From Garcia nutans (lineage: Eukaryota; Streptophyta; Magnoliopsida; Malpighiales; Euphorbiaceae), in contig CANTUV010000035.1 in the NCBI GenBank assembly GCA_947685225.1, positions 4,533,501 to 4,597,500 on the forward strand: a stretch of DNA of 64,000 bases. Direction: 5' to 3'. The notes under the pieces are model-generated. The model was not told the origin of the DNA. It ran no database searches and worked only from the letters and a program-made list of their open reading frames with translations. Of this stretch, positions 48,223-59,517 are shown one piece after another. Each line of letters begins with the position of its first letter. Position 1 is the stretch's first letter. The position numbers and the translations under genes were made by a program.

Positions 48223-51200
48223 TCACATTCTACACAAGCCTAGGGATTTTACATGTCTAACAAATATATCCCTAGGTATAGGTTTGGTGAGTGGGTCAGC
48301 CACCATCTTGTTAGTAGAAATGTATTTCAGGACCACATCCTTTTCAATAATTGCCTCTCTTATATAGTGATATCTCTTTTTAATGTGTTTGGTCTTTCCA
48401 TGGTATTTAGGATCCTTGGCGACAGCCAATGCAGCAGTATTATCACAGAAAATTGTCACAGGTTCTGATGCAGACTTGACAATTTCCAAATGCTGCAGGA
48501 AACTTTTCAACCAAACTGCATCTTGCGCTGCTCCAGCACATGCTACATATTCAGCCTCCATTGTGGATAAGGCTACACAGGATTGCTTTTTGCTACTCCA
48601 CAGTATTGCACTATTATTCAGCAAAAAAGTATATCCTGAGGTTGATTTGCACTCATCAACATCGCCACCCCAATCAACATCAGAATAACCGATCAGGCGC
48701 AAATCATCCTTTCCTTGGTAACATAGCATGTAATATGAAGTTCCTTTCAGATAGCGCAAAATTCTTTTGACTGCCATCCAGTGTTTTTGACCAGGGTTCG
48801 ATTGATATCGACTGACCAATCCAACAACATAACATATGTCGGGACATGTGCACATCATTGCATACATCAAACTACCGACAGCACTGACATATGGTACTCT
48901 GGACATTTTCTCTTTTTCTTCTTGAGTCTTGGGACACATATCATGACTTAAGCTCAAGTTTTTTTCTACAAGGGTGTCCATTGGCTTGCAATCATGCATG
49001 CGGTAATGCTCCAACATCTTTTCGATGTAAGTTTCTTGAGATAAACCCAAGAGCCTTCTAGCGCGATCTCTTATGATCTTTACACCAAGCACAAAGCAAG
49101 CTTCACCCATGTCCTTCATTTCAAAGTTTGATGATAACCATTTTTTAGTAATATCAATCAACACTTTATTATTCCCAGCTAAGAGAATGTCATCAACATA
49201 CAAAGACAGAATTACAAAACCATCTTCGGATCGTTTTAAATACACGCAATGGTCTTCTTCCATCACCTTAAAACCATCCTTGATGATAGCATGATGAAAT
49301 TTAATGTTCCATTGCCTAGAAGCTTGTTTAAGACCATATATAGATCTTTCGAGCTTGCAAACTTTGCGCTCATTTCCTTTAGACTCGAAGTCTAAAGGTT
49401 GATCCATATATATCTCTTCTTCTAGTTCTCCATTGAGAAATGCAGTTTTTACGTCCATTTGGTATAATTCTAAGTCCATATGTGCAACAATAGCTAGGAT
49501 GAGGTGAACTGAAGGAATCCTCACAACTGGTGAGAATGTGTCCTCATAATCAATTCCCACTTTTTGGGTATAGCCTTTTGCTACTAAGCGAGCCTTATAT
49601 CGTTCTATTGACCCATCCGCCTTACGCTTAATTTTAAGAATCCATTTATTTCTAATAGATCTTTGTCCTGACGGTAAATCAACCAAATCACAGACTTGAT
49701 TGGTTTTCATAGACTCCATTTCTTCTTCCATAGCCTTATACCATTCCTTAGCTTTAGGACCTGACAAAGCCTCTTGAACTGTTTTAGGTTCTTTGTCATC
49801 CTGTGGAGCAATCATAAATGCTTCCCCCTCAATCTCAAATCGACGACGGGGAATTCATTCACGAATGTTTCGGCGAGGTTGAGATTGTTCATGATTTTGC
49901 TCTTGTGGAGCTCGATCAGGTACAATGTCGCTCCCTCTAATCACAGGAGGATTTTGAGTTTCCTCTGCGTGATTTAGGGCGCCTTGACCAACATTTTCCA
50001 TTTCATAAAAACGAAAATCCTTATTAACCTCACCTCTAGTAGGAAAGTCCTCTTCTAAGAACACGACATCACGTGACTCAATTTCTGTCACTCTCCCATC
50101 GGCTTCTTCACCAATAAACACGAATCCTTTGGAAAGATCAGAGTATCTTATAAAGATACATTTCTTCCCCCTCGGACCGAGCTTCCCATGTTGATGGGTA
50201 GTATTATGAACGAAAGCTGCACCCCATGGATGTAAATTACCTAAATTAGGTTTTTCGCCATTCCAAAATTCATATGGGGTGGATATGACAGATTTGGAGG
50301 GCACACGATTAAGTATATAGGCTGCAGTTAACAAGGCATCTCCCCAAAAGGAGATTGGTAAGTTAGCTTGCGCCATCATTGACCTAACCATGTCCAAGAG
50401 GGTTCTATTTCTTCGCTTTGCAACACCATTTTGTTGCGGAATATAAGGAATAGTTAGCTGTCTAGCTATACCCTTTTCATCACAAAATGCTTTGAACTGT
50501 TCAGAGATATATTCACGGCCTCGATCAGTCCTTAAAGCCTTGATGCTTGTGTTTAATTGATTCTCTACCAGTTTGGTGTAACGAATGAAGCACTCTAATG
50601 CTTCAGATTTGTGTGAGATCAAATAAACATAACCAAAACGAGTGAAATAATCTATGAACGTGATGAAATAGGAGGCACCATGCCTTGCCCTCACATTCAT
50701 GGGGCCACATATGTCTGAATGGATAAGCTGTAATGGACTTATGGCCCTTTTAGCTTTGCCAAATGGTAATCTAGTTGCTTTTCCAGCTAGGCAATGCTCA
50801 CATGTGGGCCATTCAATTTTGGCAATAGATCCTAAGAGACCTTCTTTTGCCAACCTATTTAGGCGATCTTGCCCAATGTGTCCTAATCTAGCATGCCACA
50901 ATACATTTTCATTACAAGAATTAGAACTGGAATTTTCAACAACATAGATAGAAGAATTAACGTTAGTGGTATCTAATACCATAAAACCATTCAACAAATA
51001 ACCAGAACCATAAAAAATTTTGTCCAGAAATATCTTAACACAACCTTCGCTAAATAAAATATGAAAACCAAAGTTTAGTAGAACAAGAACAGAAACTAGA
51101 TTTCGCCGAACTTCAGGAGCATAGAGCACATCATGGAGATAGAGGGTGCGACCAGCCCGCAACACCAGCTTGCAGGAACCGATCCCAAGCACTGCAGCTG

Positions 51201-52224
51201 AAGCGTTATTTCCCATGAATATACTTCTAGATCCTTTTGGAATTCGACGAAATTCCACAAAGCTGTTTCGATCCCTTGCTATGTGGTCGGTTGCTGCTGA
51301 GTCTACAGTCCAAAAAGGAACAGTTTCAGCAAGCATTAAGCAACTACTAACATACAAGTTAGAGGGACGAGATTGGTCAAACAATACCTTTGACTCAGTG
51401 CAATCACGAGCAAAGTGACCAGGTTTGCCACAATTGAAACAGTTGTTGTTTTTCTTTCGGCCGCGTTTCCCACGCTTGCGTTTCTTTCCACTAGAACTGG
51501 CTTGATTTCCTTCTTTGCCTTGTTGGGAACCTTTACCCTTTCCACTTTTGTGTCCAGAACCTTGCGTTCCTCGCTTTTTAGTCTCCGTCATATATGCCGC
51601 CTCATTAGGCTTTTCAGCGAGAAGACGATCTTCTTTAAGCTCCACATGACGAGCGACATCATCAAACGTTTTGATGTTATCGTTGTGGGTAAGGTTAACA
51701 TGCATGTGTTCCCAAGAACTTGGCAAAGAGCGTATTACAGCTTGGACTTGCTGCTCATCAGTCATATCATGCCCAACAGCCCTCAATTCACTTATCATGT
51801 TCGACATGGTGGTTAGATGCTGCCTCATAGAATGATTTTGGCGCTTCTTATAACCATCGAACTTGAGGGTTAACTGACGAAGTCTGGTAGTTGAGGTTCC
51901 CCCATATTGAACCTTCACAGCATCCCAAACTGCCAGAGTTGTTCGATGCTTCTCAAAATGCAATATGATATCATTTCGCATACTGCTCAGCATTAATATG
52001 CGAGCCACACGATCCTTGCACTTATAAGCTTGATATGTCTCTATATCACGCCTATGTTGAGCAGTGGTCCCATGCTCAGGCTCAGCCATAGGTTGTATTA
52101 TTGTTTCCAGCATGTCTTGCTCCTCCAGGAGATACTGAATTTTTCGATGCCAACCATCGTAGTTTTTTTCATTCAGTTTATCTCCCTGGTTTAAATCAGC
52201 GACAATACTTTTTGTTGCAGCCAT
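48223..52224 (-). pseudogene. Copia-1 gag-pol with one nonsense codon
   Basis: One continuous frame from ATG 52224 to 48223 except for a TGA at 49855-49857. Upstream part (789 codons): gag with CCHC knuckle CFNCGKPGHFARDC, protease with VDSAATDHIA (DSG-type site reading DSA), GAG_pre-integrase (LWHARLGHIGQDRLNRL), and integrase with HSDICGP, TDRGREY and IPQQNGVAKR. Downstream part (530 codons from 49815): RT with KARLVAKGYTQ, MDVKTAFLNGELEEE and YVDDILLAGN, then RNase H with GYSDVDWGGD and STMEAEYVA. The stop sits where CGA would fit, consistent with methyl-CpG decay to TGA. The protease DSA, if not original, would also inactivate it. Confidence 0.88.
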
Positions 52225-52624
52225 TTCAACTATATAAACACAATTACCAAAATAGGATCAAGTACAATTTTAAAACAATATTGTTGTCACTACATCTTAG
52301 ATTAAACAAATAATAATTTAACTCATGCAATAGAAATGAAAATAATGTAAACATCTAATCAATTTCTATTTACATAGTCTTTGTTATTATTGTAAATCTA
52401 AACAAGCACATTAATTTCTAGCTAATATTATCTAATAACTCCCACTCAGAAAAAAATATTTTCACAATAAAATAAAATTTTATTTATGAAAGCATTCAAA
52501 CAGTAGTATTAATATCAACACTACACTACTATGGTACATAATCAGGATCTCTAATTATATCATCAATATCAGTCTCATCATCAGAGATGTCACCAAGCTC
52601 ATAACTCTCGAACTATGGAACAAA

Positions 52625-53020
52625 TCATGCAGCAGGATCCAAAAATCTTGCGCTACGCCCAGTGCGTCGTATACCCATAGAGGTATATAAACGCTCTCTC
52701 TCAAGCAGCATTTCGTCAGCGAGAGTATTGAAGTCCAAAGTACTCAGCCTTTGCTTCAATTCGTGGCTAACTTTGCCCCATTCAGCAGGCAGAGAGTCAA
52801 GCACAATCTGAAACTGTTGCTCGAGGTAGAACTCATGCACACCAGTGATCCTTAGCATGTCAAACCAATTATGCATATAATCAATATGGTCTAATATGCG
52901 GTGACTTGGGTTTTTTTTATAGTGCAAAATACAATCAATCATTAATTGTTGATCCACTACAATAAAATAACCCGTAATTATCAATTTATATAGTATATAA
53001 ATGAAATTATAGCAAATCAT
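52625..53020 (-). CDS. Extra gag-like ORF in Copia-1 leader
   Basis: A 131-codon frame between the 5' LTR and the main gag. Its second half (HIDYMHNWFDMLRITGVHEF, then VLDSLPAEWGKVSHELKQ, FNTLADEMLLERERL) follows the same pattern as the main gag segment (MISELRAVGHDMTDEQ, VIRSLPSSWEHMHVNL, FDDVARHVELKEDRL): hydrophobic spacing, SLPxxW and a final xLxxExxRL. It looks like a second, diverged copy of a Copia gag core domain without a zinc knuckle. It is unclear whether it is translated; it may be a captured gag remnant or an upstream ORF of the element. Confidence 0.5.
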   Translation of the reverse strand: MICYNFIYILYKLIITGYFIVVDQQLMIDCILHYKKNPSHRILDHIDYMHNWFDMLRITGVHEFYLEQQFQIVLDSLPAEWGKVSHELKQRLSTLDFNTLADEMLLERERLYTSMGIRRTGRSARFLDPAA

Positions 53021-53688
53021 CTATTTTCAGTAGCTTAAAAAAAATTTAGAAAAAATTACAGAAAAATAGGAAATTTAAAAATAAATATACTGGAAAAAGG
53101 GGGTCCAATCGGACATCACACGCGCCCACACTCTCCAACTGAAAATGGATGGTCAGATCGCGGCGCGTGTATTACACGCGCTACGTCCGCGAGTGGGTAA
53201 GGTCAAACAGCAAAAATTGAGTTGGTTCAAACCGATCCAATCAAACCGGACCAAACTAGGTTCGAACCAAAATCGGTCCAACCCAAAAATCATTCCGACC
53301 GAATAAACCAGACCGCTGACCCATCCAGTCTCACTGCCGGGGCGTGCATCTCACGCGCCGTTCCGGTCGTCTTCTCCGGCGAGTATAACTGTTTCCGTCC
53401 ATTTTTCCGGCGAAATTTCAAAAAACCATAACAATTCATATAAATGTCCAAAAATTACAAAAAAATACTCGTTGGAAAGCTTGTGACGAGTACTTTAACC
53501 AGAAAATATAATATTGAACATATAATGTGAAATTGGCATTCAAATTTTAGAGAGAATCTACTGCATAAATTTTTGAAAAATGCAAAAATTTTCAGAAACC
53601 TATTTTAAGTTTCTCAACCCACCATTGCATTCAAGGGCATTTAATAACATGCTATTATGAATTCAAATAAACCTGGCTCTGATATCAA

Positions 53689-54023
53689 TGTGGATTCATT
53701 AATTTAACATGTAATTAAATTATAAAATAGAACAACTTACTTGTTGTTCTTCCTCCTTGAATGTAATTGATTTGTTACAGGAATTATTGTTATTACTAGA
53801 ATAACAATTCAAACTTCACAATCTAAACCCTTTCTATCTTCTTGATCTTTCTCTTCCGATTATTTGATACACAAAAAAATTCACATCTTTCTGTTGCATG
53901 TATATGTTATATAAATGGAAGTTACATGGATTTTGTAACTTCTCCAAGTAACCAACAGGTGGTTGGGAAGCAACCCATCCAAATGGGTGTCTACCCATAT
54001 ATATATATATATACACACTAACA
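53689..54023 (-). repeat. Copia-1 LTR (5' LTR in element orientation)
   Basis: 335 bases, TG...CA, followed by AAACC (54024-54028). Very close to the other LTR, so the insertion is young. It contains a TA microsatellite near its outer end. Confidence 0.92.
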
Positions 54024-54117
54024 AAACCCAATACCGAAACTTATTTTTTTTTTTACAATTTTTTTATTTTCAGGCCTTTGTTTCTTGCAAACCAAATCGG
54101 AGTGAGGGTTGTTAGAA

Positions 54118-54425
54118 CAATGGCTGAAAGAGACGAAGAAGGCGGCATCGACTTTTATTAAAATATGATTATGGTTATCTTGTCATAGTAAGAATAGATA
54201 AGTATCGGTTTGGTGAATTCTTAAGATATTCGTAGTCTGTGAGCGACTTTGTCAACCATAAAACTTCTGCAAACTTCTACATTTTTCTCATGGCATATCC
54301 ATCTGCAGAGTCTGAATTTTCTTTTCCTTTTTTATTTTATTTTAAATAGTAAAAAGCTAATACTAATCATAAAATAAAACCAAATTATAAAGGTAGGCCA
54401 ATAAACTGAGATTACATCAATATAA
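54118..54425. other. Spacer between small gene B and Copia-2
   Basis: The first about 120 bases match the 3' flank of copy A (8429-8540); the segment about 54247-54420 has no counterpart there. No gene. Confidence 0.55.
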
Positions 54426-54712
54426 TGTAGAAGTATAGTCAATTTGTACAGTCACTGTAGTTATATCACAGATTAGTTAATATAGCTAACATCATAACTG
54501 AATGCCAGCTCATCAATCTGCTACTCAGATTATGATTGGCTAATATACTTGTATATATAGGTAACTAACTGATTGTACAGTAATGTATGTTAACAGAATG
54601 AAAAAGGCGAGAGAGAAGATTGAAAGCTCTCTGCATTTTCCCAATACAGCTCTTCTCAATTGATTTTGATCTTCTTTATTCCATTACTTGCTGGACTCTT
54701 TGATCCTCAACA
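54426..54712 (+). repeat. Copia-2 5' LTR
   Basis: 287 bases, TGTAGAAG...CTCAACA, flanked by TATAA (54421-54425) and followed directly by TGGTATCAGAGC (54713-54724), the tRNA-iMet primer-binding site. A TATA-like TGTATATATAGG sits at about 54550. It differs from the 3' LTR by three substitutions and a 2-base indel. Confidence 0.95.
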
Positions 54713-54830
54713 TGGTATCAGAGCAAAGGTTAGTTGATTGAAGTTCCTCTGCTTTGTATTGATTTTACACTAGCTGCGATTGAAGTTCTTCCAATTCTCA
54801 ATTGATTTTTTTTTGCTTTATCAATTGAAA

Positions 54831-57800
54831 ATGATGACTCCTGAAGATGTGGCTAAACTAATTGCTGCAATAAATAACAAAAACAATGATAATGATCCTT
54901 ATTACACCAATAATTCTGATTCTCCTGGATTTAGTCTTGTTAATACTCCACTGAGAGGGCCAAATTACCTCACATGGAGTAGGTCTGTCATGGTTGCTTT
55001 AAGAGCAAAGAAGAAGTTAGGTTTTATAACTGGTGATATTAAACAACCAGATCCTGGTTCAGAAGATTATGAAAGATGGCTGACTGCAGACAGTATGGTG
55101 CTGTCTTGGCTGATCAATGCAGTATCCAAAGAGATCTCTGAGGCTTTTGTGTTTTGTAAAACGACGAAAGCACTTTGGGATGAATTGAAGCAGAGATATG
55201 GAGAATGTAATGGTCCCATGATTTATCAGATTGAGAGAAGTATAGCTAGTTATAAACAAGGATCTGAATCTGTAACTGACTACTACACTAATCTCAAAAG
55301 AAAGTGGGATGAATTGATGTGTCTGGCTCCCCTACTTGTGTGTTGTAATCAAAGCACTGCCATTACAGATTATGACAACAACAGGAGGCTTATGCAATTT
55401 CTAATGGGATTGGGAGATGAGTATGACAATGTGAAGAATCAAATTTTATTGATGGATCCACTTCCTTCAATAAACAAGGCATACTCCATGGTGTTGAGTG
55501 TTGAGAAACAAAGAGAAGTGCAAGACAATAATGCTAATTCCACTGAAACTCCTGCTGTAATGTTAGCCAGAAGAGACAACAATTATTCAAGGAGTATTGG
55601 TAATTCAAGGAACAACGGTTATAAAAGTTCAACATACTCCAGGAAGGAGGAGAAGAAGAAACAATATTGTACAAAATGCAAACTGAATGGGCATACTGTT
55701 GACAGCTGCTTCACCATCTATGGATATCCTGAGTGGTTCATTGAAATGAAGAAGAAGAAGGGAGTTGATGTGAAGAAGTATGCATCAGTGAACAATGCCA
55801 TAAGTGCTCAGGTGGAGCAATCACCATTGCACCAGCCTAATCAACAGAAAAGCTATAAAGCCAATGACAGAAGCTTGTCAGAATTGATACAACAGGAAGT
55901 GCAAAGGCTGATCAATGGCAAAGCAATTACTGATCATGATGATGCTGATATCAGAAATGTGAATTTTGCAGGTATCTTACTTAATTCTGTTATCTCTGGC
56001 ATTGATTTTAATTACAAGGAAAATTGGATTATAGATTCAGGTGCAACTGATCATATAACCCCAAAATTATCTTTCTATGACCAAGTACATAAACTGAACC
56101 CTCCCAAAACCATTAGACTACCTGATAACTCAACTAGACTGGTGACTCACATAGGCAACATTAAACTAAATGACAGAGTTATCCTGTACAATGTGCTGTA
56201 TGTTCCTTCATTTAGCTGCAATTTGATTTCAGTCAGTCTACTTACCAGAACATGCCACTTATCAGTGCATTCTTTTCCTGAATATTGCTTATTCCAGGAT
56301 TTACTGACTAAAGAGGTGTTGGCTGAAGGACAAGTGTATGAAGATCTTTACTACTTGACAAAGAAATCTTTTAGTATTCCAAAAGCTTGTAATGCAGTAG
56401 CTAAATGTAGTAAACATAATAAACACCTGGCTTTGCTATGGCATGCAAGGTTAGGACATGTCTCTCATAAAAGAATGAGGCATATTCAAGAATTGACTGA
56501 CTGTGACTATGTTGAATTAATGTCTCCAGTTTGTCCTGTTGCAAAGCAATCAAGATTGCCTTTTCCAACTAGTTGTATTTCTACTGCAAATTCTTTTGAT
56601 TTAATTCACATTGACTTGTGGGGACCATATAGTCTGAAGTCCATTACAAATGCAGTATATATGCTGACCATAGTAGATGATTACAACAGATTTTGTTGGA
56701 CTTATATGCTAAAGGCCAAAGATCAAGTACCTTTAGCTTTAAAATCATTCTTTACATATGTTCTTACTTATTTTGAAAAGAAGATTAAGATTGTAAGAAC
56801 AGACAATGGATCAGAATTTGTCAATTCTGAATGTAGCAGATTTTTCCAAGAGCATGGCACCTTACATCAGAAAACTTGTATCTATACTCCTCAGCAAAAT
56901 GGAGTAGTGGAGAGGAAACATAAAACATTACTAAATATAGCCAGATCATTGCTATATCAGTCAAAACTTCCCACCAAATTTTGGTCAGAAATCTTACTCA
57001 CTGCCACTCATATCTCCAATAGAATACCATCTGAAAACCTCCAGTGGCAAACCCCATATGAAAGACTGTATCAGAAACCTGTAAACTGTGCTTACTTCAA
57101 ATCAGTAGGCTATTTATGTTATGCTACCAATGTGACTCCTCACAAACTAAAATTTGATCCAAGAGCTACACCTTGTGTGTTTCTGGGATATTCACAGCAA
57201 CAAAAGGCTTACAAACTTTACAGTTTACAGTCCAAAACAATCATCACATCAAGGGATGTTATTTTCTTTGAGTCCATATTTCCCTTTCACTACCAAAATC
57301 CTTCAGAAGTCACAAACTTCACTCTGCCAAATTGCATATCTGACACAGATATCACAACCACTTCCTTTCCTCAAACCTCACCACCTCAAACTTCAATGGA
57401 ACCCCAAACACCAACAACTGAACCATATAATTCACCCATTCAAACACCAAATATAATCAACCATGATACATCTCCACCACCACAACCTACCAGCACCCCA
57501 GACACTGAAACAATAACTGATGTTCCTCCACATGTGCCACTGCCTGAGATCAGAAGGAGTACCAGAACCAGAAATCAACCAGCATGGTTGCAAGATTTTG
57601 TCACCAATCATAAATCTAAATCCACCATTCATTTTTTCACCCCTCACCATGATTTTGTTGCACATGTGTCTAAAATAAAAGAACCTTGTCATTACAATCA
57701 GGCTAGAAATGATAAGAATTGGGTAGATGCTATGCACAAAGAGTTAACTGCTCTTGAATTAAATAATACATGGGTTTTAACTGATTTACCTCCTAATGTT

Positions 57801-59219
57801 AAACCTGTGGGTTGTAAGTGGATATACAGGATTAAATATAATGCAGATGGAAGCATAGATAGATAAAAAGCCAGACTGGTTGCAAAGGGATACAATCAGC
57901 TTCTTGGACTTCACTACAATCAAACTTTCTCTCCAGTTGCAAAGCTGGTGACTGTGAGAGTTTTCCTAATTGTTGCAGCAAGTTTCTCATGGCCAGTACA
58001 CCAGCTGGACATCAACAATGCTTATCTCCATGGCTCTATTGATGAAAATATATACATGACAGTCCCACCTGGTTATGACAAAGCAAAGCAAGGTGAAGTA
58101 TGCAAATTACAGAGGTCCCTTTATGGATTGAAGCAGGCTGGCAGGCAATGGAATAAAGAGTTGTCAGCTAGTTTGAAGTCTCAAGGCTTCCAACAGTCTA
58201 CTTATGATCACTGCTTGTTCATCAGAGGTCAAGGTACTCAGTTCATAGCAATTCTGGTTTATGTGGATGATTGTATAATCACAAGCCCTTCTGAAGTCTT
58301 AATTACTCAACTAAAAGTCTTTCTTCATCAAAAATTCACTATTAAAGATTTGGGGCATACAAAATATTTTCTTGGTATAGAGATTGCTAGGTCCCCTGAT
58401 GGTATGTTGTTAACTCAACACAAGTTCATTATTGAGATCATCAAGGACACAGGAATGGAAGCAGCCAAAACAGTCTCTAGTCCTTACATCCAGGGGCAAA
58501 AACTCACTTCTGATATGGGGACTCCTATTGAAAATCCTGAAGTTTATAGAAGACTTGTTGGCAGATTATTATATCTGTCAATGACAAGACCTGATATTAG
58601 TTATGCTGTCCAACAATTGAGTCAATTCATGCAGCAACCTCATCACCAGCATCTATGAGCAGCATTAACAGTGGTTAAATACTTAAAAGGCTCTAGTACT
58701 ACAGGTTTATTTCTGTCCTCCACAAATGACATGAAGCTTAGAGCCTTTTCAGATGCAGACTGGGCATCCTGTGCAGAAACCAGAAGATCCACCACAGGAT
58801 ACTGCATTTTCTTAGGGACCTCTCTTGTCTCTTGGAAATCTAAGAAGCAAACTACTGTCAGTAGATCTTCAGCTGAATCAGAATATCGGGCAATGGCAAC
58901 TACAGTATGTGAACTACAATGGCTTTACTCTTTACTTTCTGATTTTCACATTACTATCCCAAAACCTGTTCCTTTACATTGTGACAACAAGGCATCAATA
59001 CATATAACTGCAAATCCGGTTTTCCATGAGAGAACCAAGCACATTGACATTGATTGTCATGTGGTCAGGACTCAACTTCAATCTGGTCTCATAAGCACTC
59101 CTCATTTACCTTCCTCCCTTCAACTGGCAGATGTTTTTACAAAGCCACTATCTTCCTCTCAGTTTCAGAGTTTTGTATCCAAGCTTGGATTGGTGAATTT
59201 CTCACCAACTCCAGCTTGA
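54831..59219 (+). pseudogene. Copia-2 gag-pol with two nonsense codons
   Basis: Start chosen at MMTPEDVAKL (54831) rather than the ATG at 54780, whose first codons are unlike gag. Seen in order: gag (GPNYLTWSRSVMVALRAKKK), CCHC-like knuckle (YCTKCKLNGHTVDSCF), protease (IIDSGATDHIT), GAG_pre-integrase (LLWHARLGHVSHKRM), integrase (HIDLWGPY, RTDNGSEF, TPQQNGVVERK), RT (LDINNAYLHGSI, YVDDCIITS) and RNase H (FSDADWASC, SSAESEYRAMA, CDNKASIHI, HERTKHIDIDCH). The frame is interrupted at TAA 57864-57866, where Tyr would fit, and TGA 58656-58658, where Arg (CGA) would fit. All three pieces are in the same frame, so without the two stops it would be one polyprotein of about 1460 residues. Catalytic motifs are intact. 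Confidence 0.92.
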
Positions 59220-59227
59220 GAGGGAGG

Positions 59228-59512
59228 TGTAGAAGTATAGTCAATTTGTACAGTCACTGTAGTTATCACAGATTAGTTAATATAGCTAACATCATAACTG
59301 AATGCCAGCTCATCAATCTGCTACTCAGATTAGGATTGGCTAATATACTTGTATATATAGGTAACTAGCTGATTGTACAGTAATGTATGTTAACAGAATG
59401 AAAAAGGCGGGAGAGAAGATTGAAAGCTCTCTGCATTTTCCCAATACAGCTCTTCTCAATTGATTTTGATCTTCTTTATTCCATTACTTGCTGGACTCTT
59501 TGATCCTCAACA
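59228..59512 (+). repeat. Copia-2 3' LTR
   Basis: 285 bases, preceded by the purine tract GAGAGGGAGG (59218-59227) and followed by target duplication TATAA (59513-59517). Confidence 0.95.
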
Positions 59513-59517
59513 TATAA

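Larger units (their letters stand above)
46742..54023 (-). mobile_element. Full-length Copia LTR retrotransposon 1
   Basis: 7282 bases, minus strand, with target duplication AAACC (46737-46741 and 54024-54028). It is inserted in intron 3 of small gene copy B; joining the flanks restores the sequence seen in copy A (ATAAACCCAATACC). The primer-binding site lies next to the right LTR (53672-53687, complement TGATATCAGAGCCAGG, like tRNA-iMet). Gag-pol is complete except for one in-frame stop. Confidence 0.93.
45984..54117 (+). pseudogene. Small MEE59-like gene, copy B (split by Copia, acceptor lost)
   Basis: Duplicate of 7710-8428. Exon 1 45984-46226 (81 codons), exon 2 46319-46417 (33 codons, ending DSIDKQHHT, complete here), exon 3 46503-46655 (51 codons), exon 4 54076-54117 (AFVSCKPNRSEGC). 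The intron 2 acceptor, CAG in copy A, reads CGG at 46500-46502, so normal splicing to exon 3 is lost; the next AG (46506-46507) would shift the frame. The exon 3 donor is also altered (CAG|TCAGATT instead of CAG|GT); reading through gives SDS and a stop. A 7.3 kb Copia element fills the last intron. Family assignment to MEE59 is by recall; function unknown. Expression would probably give a truncated product. Confidence 0.6.
54426..59512 (+). mobile_element. Full-length Copia LTR retrotransposon 2
   Basis: 5087 bases, plus strand, target duplication TATAA (54421-54425 and 59513-59517). LTRs about 99% identical. A single gag-pol frame is broken by two nonsense codons. Block A has the empty site (ATATAAATCAGAAGCTTTC near 9310), so the insertion postdates the block duplication. 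Confidence 0.95.
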
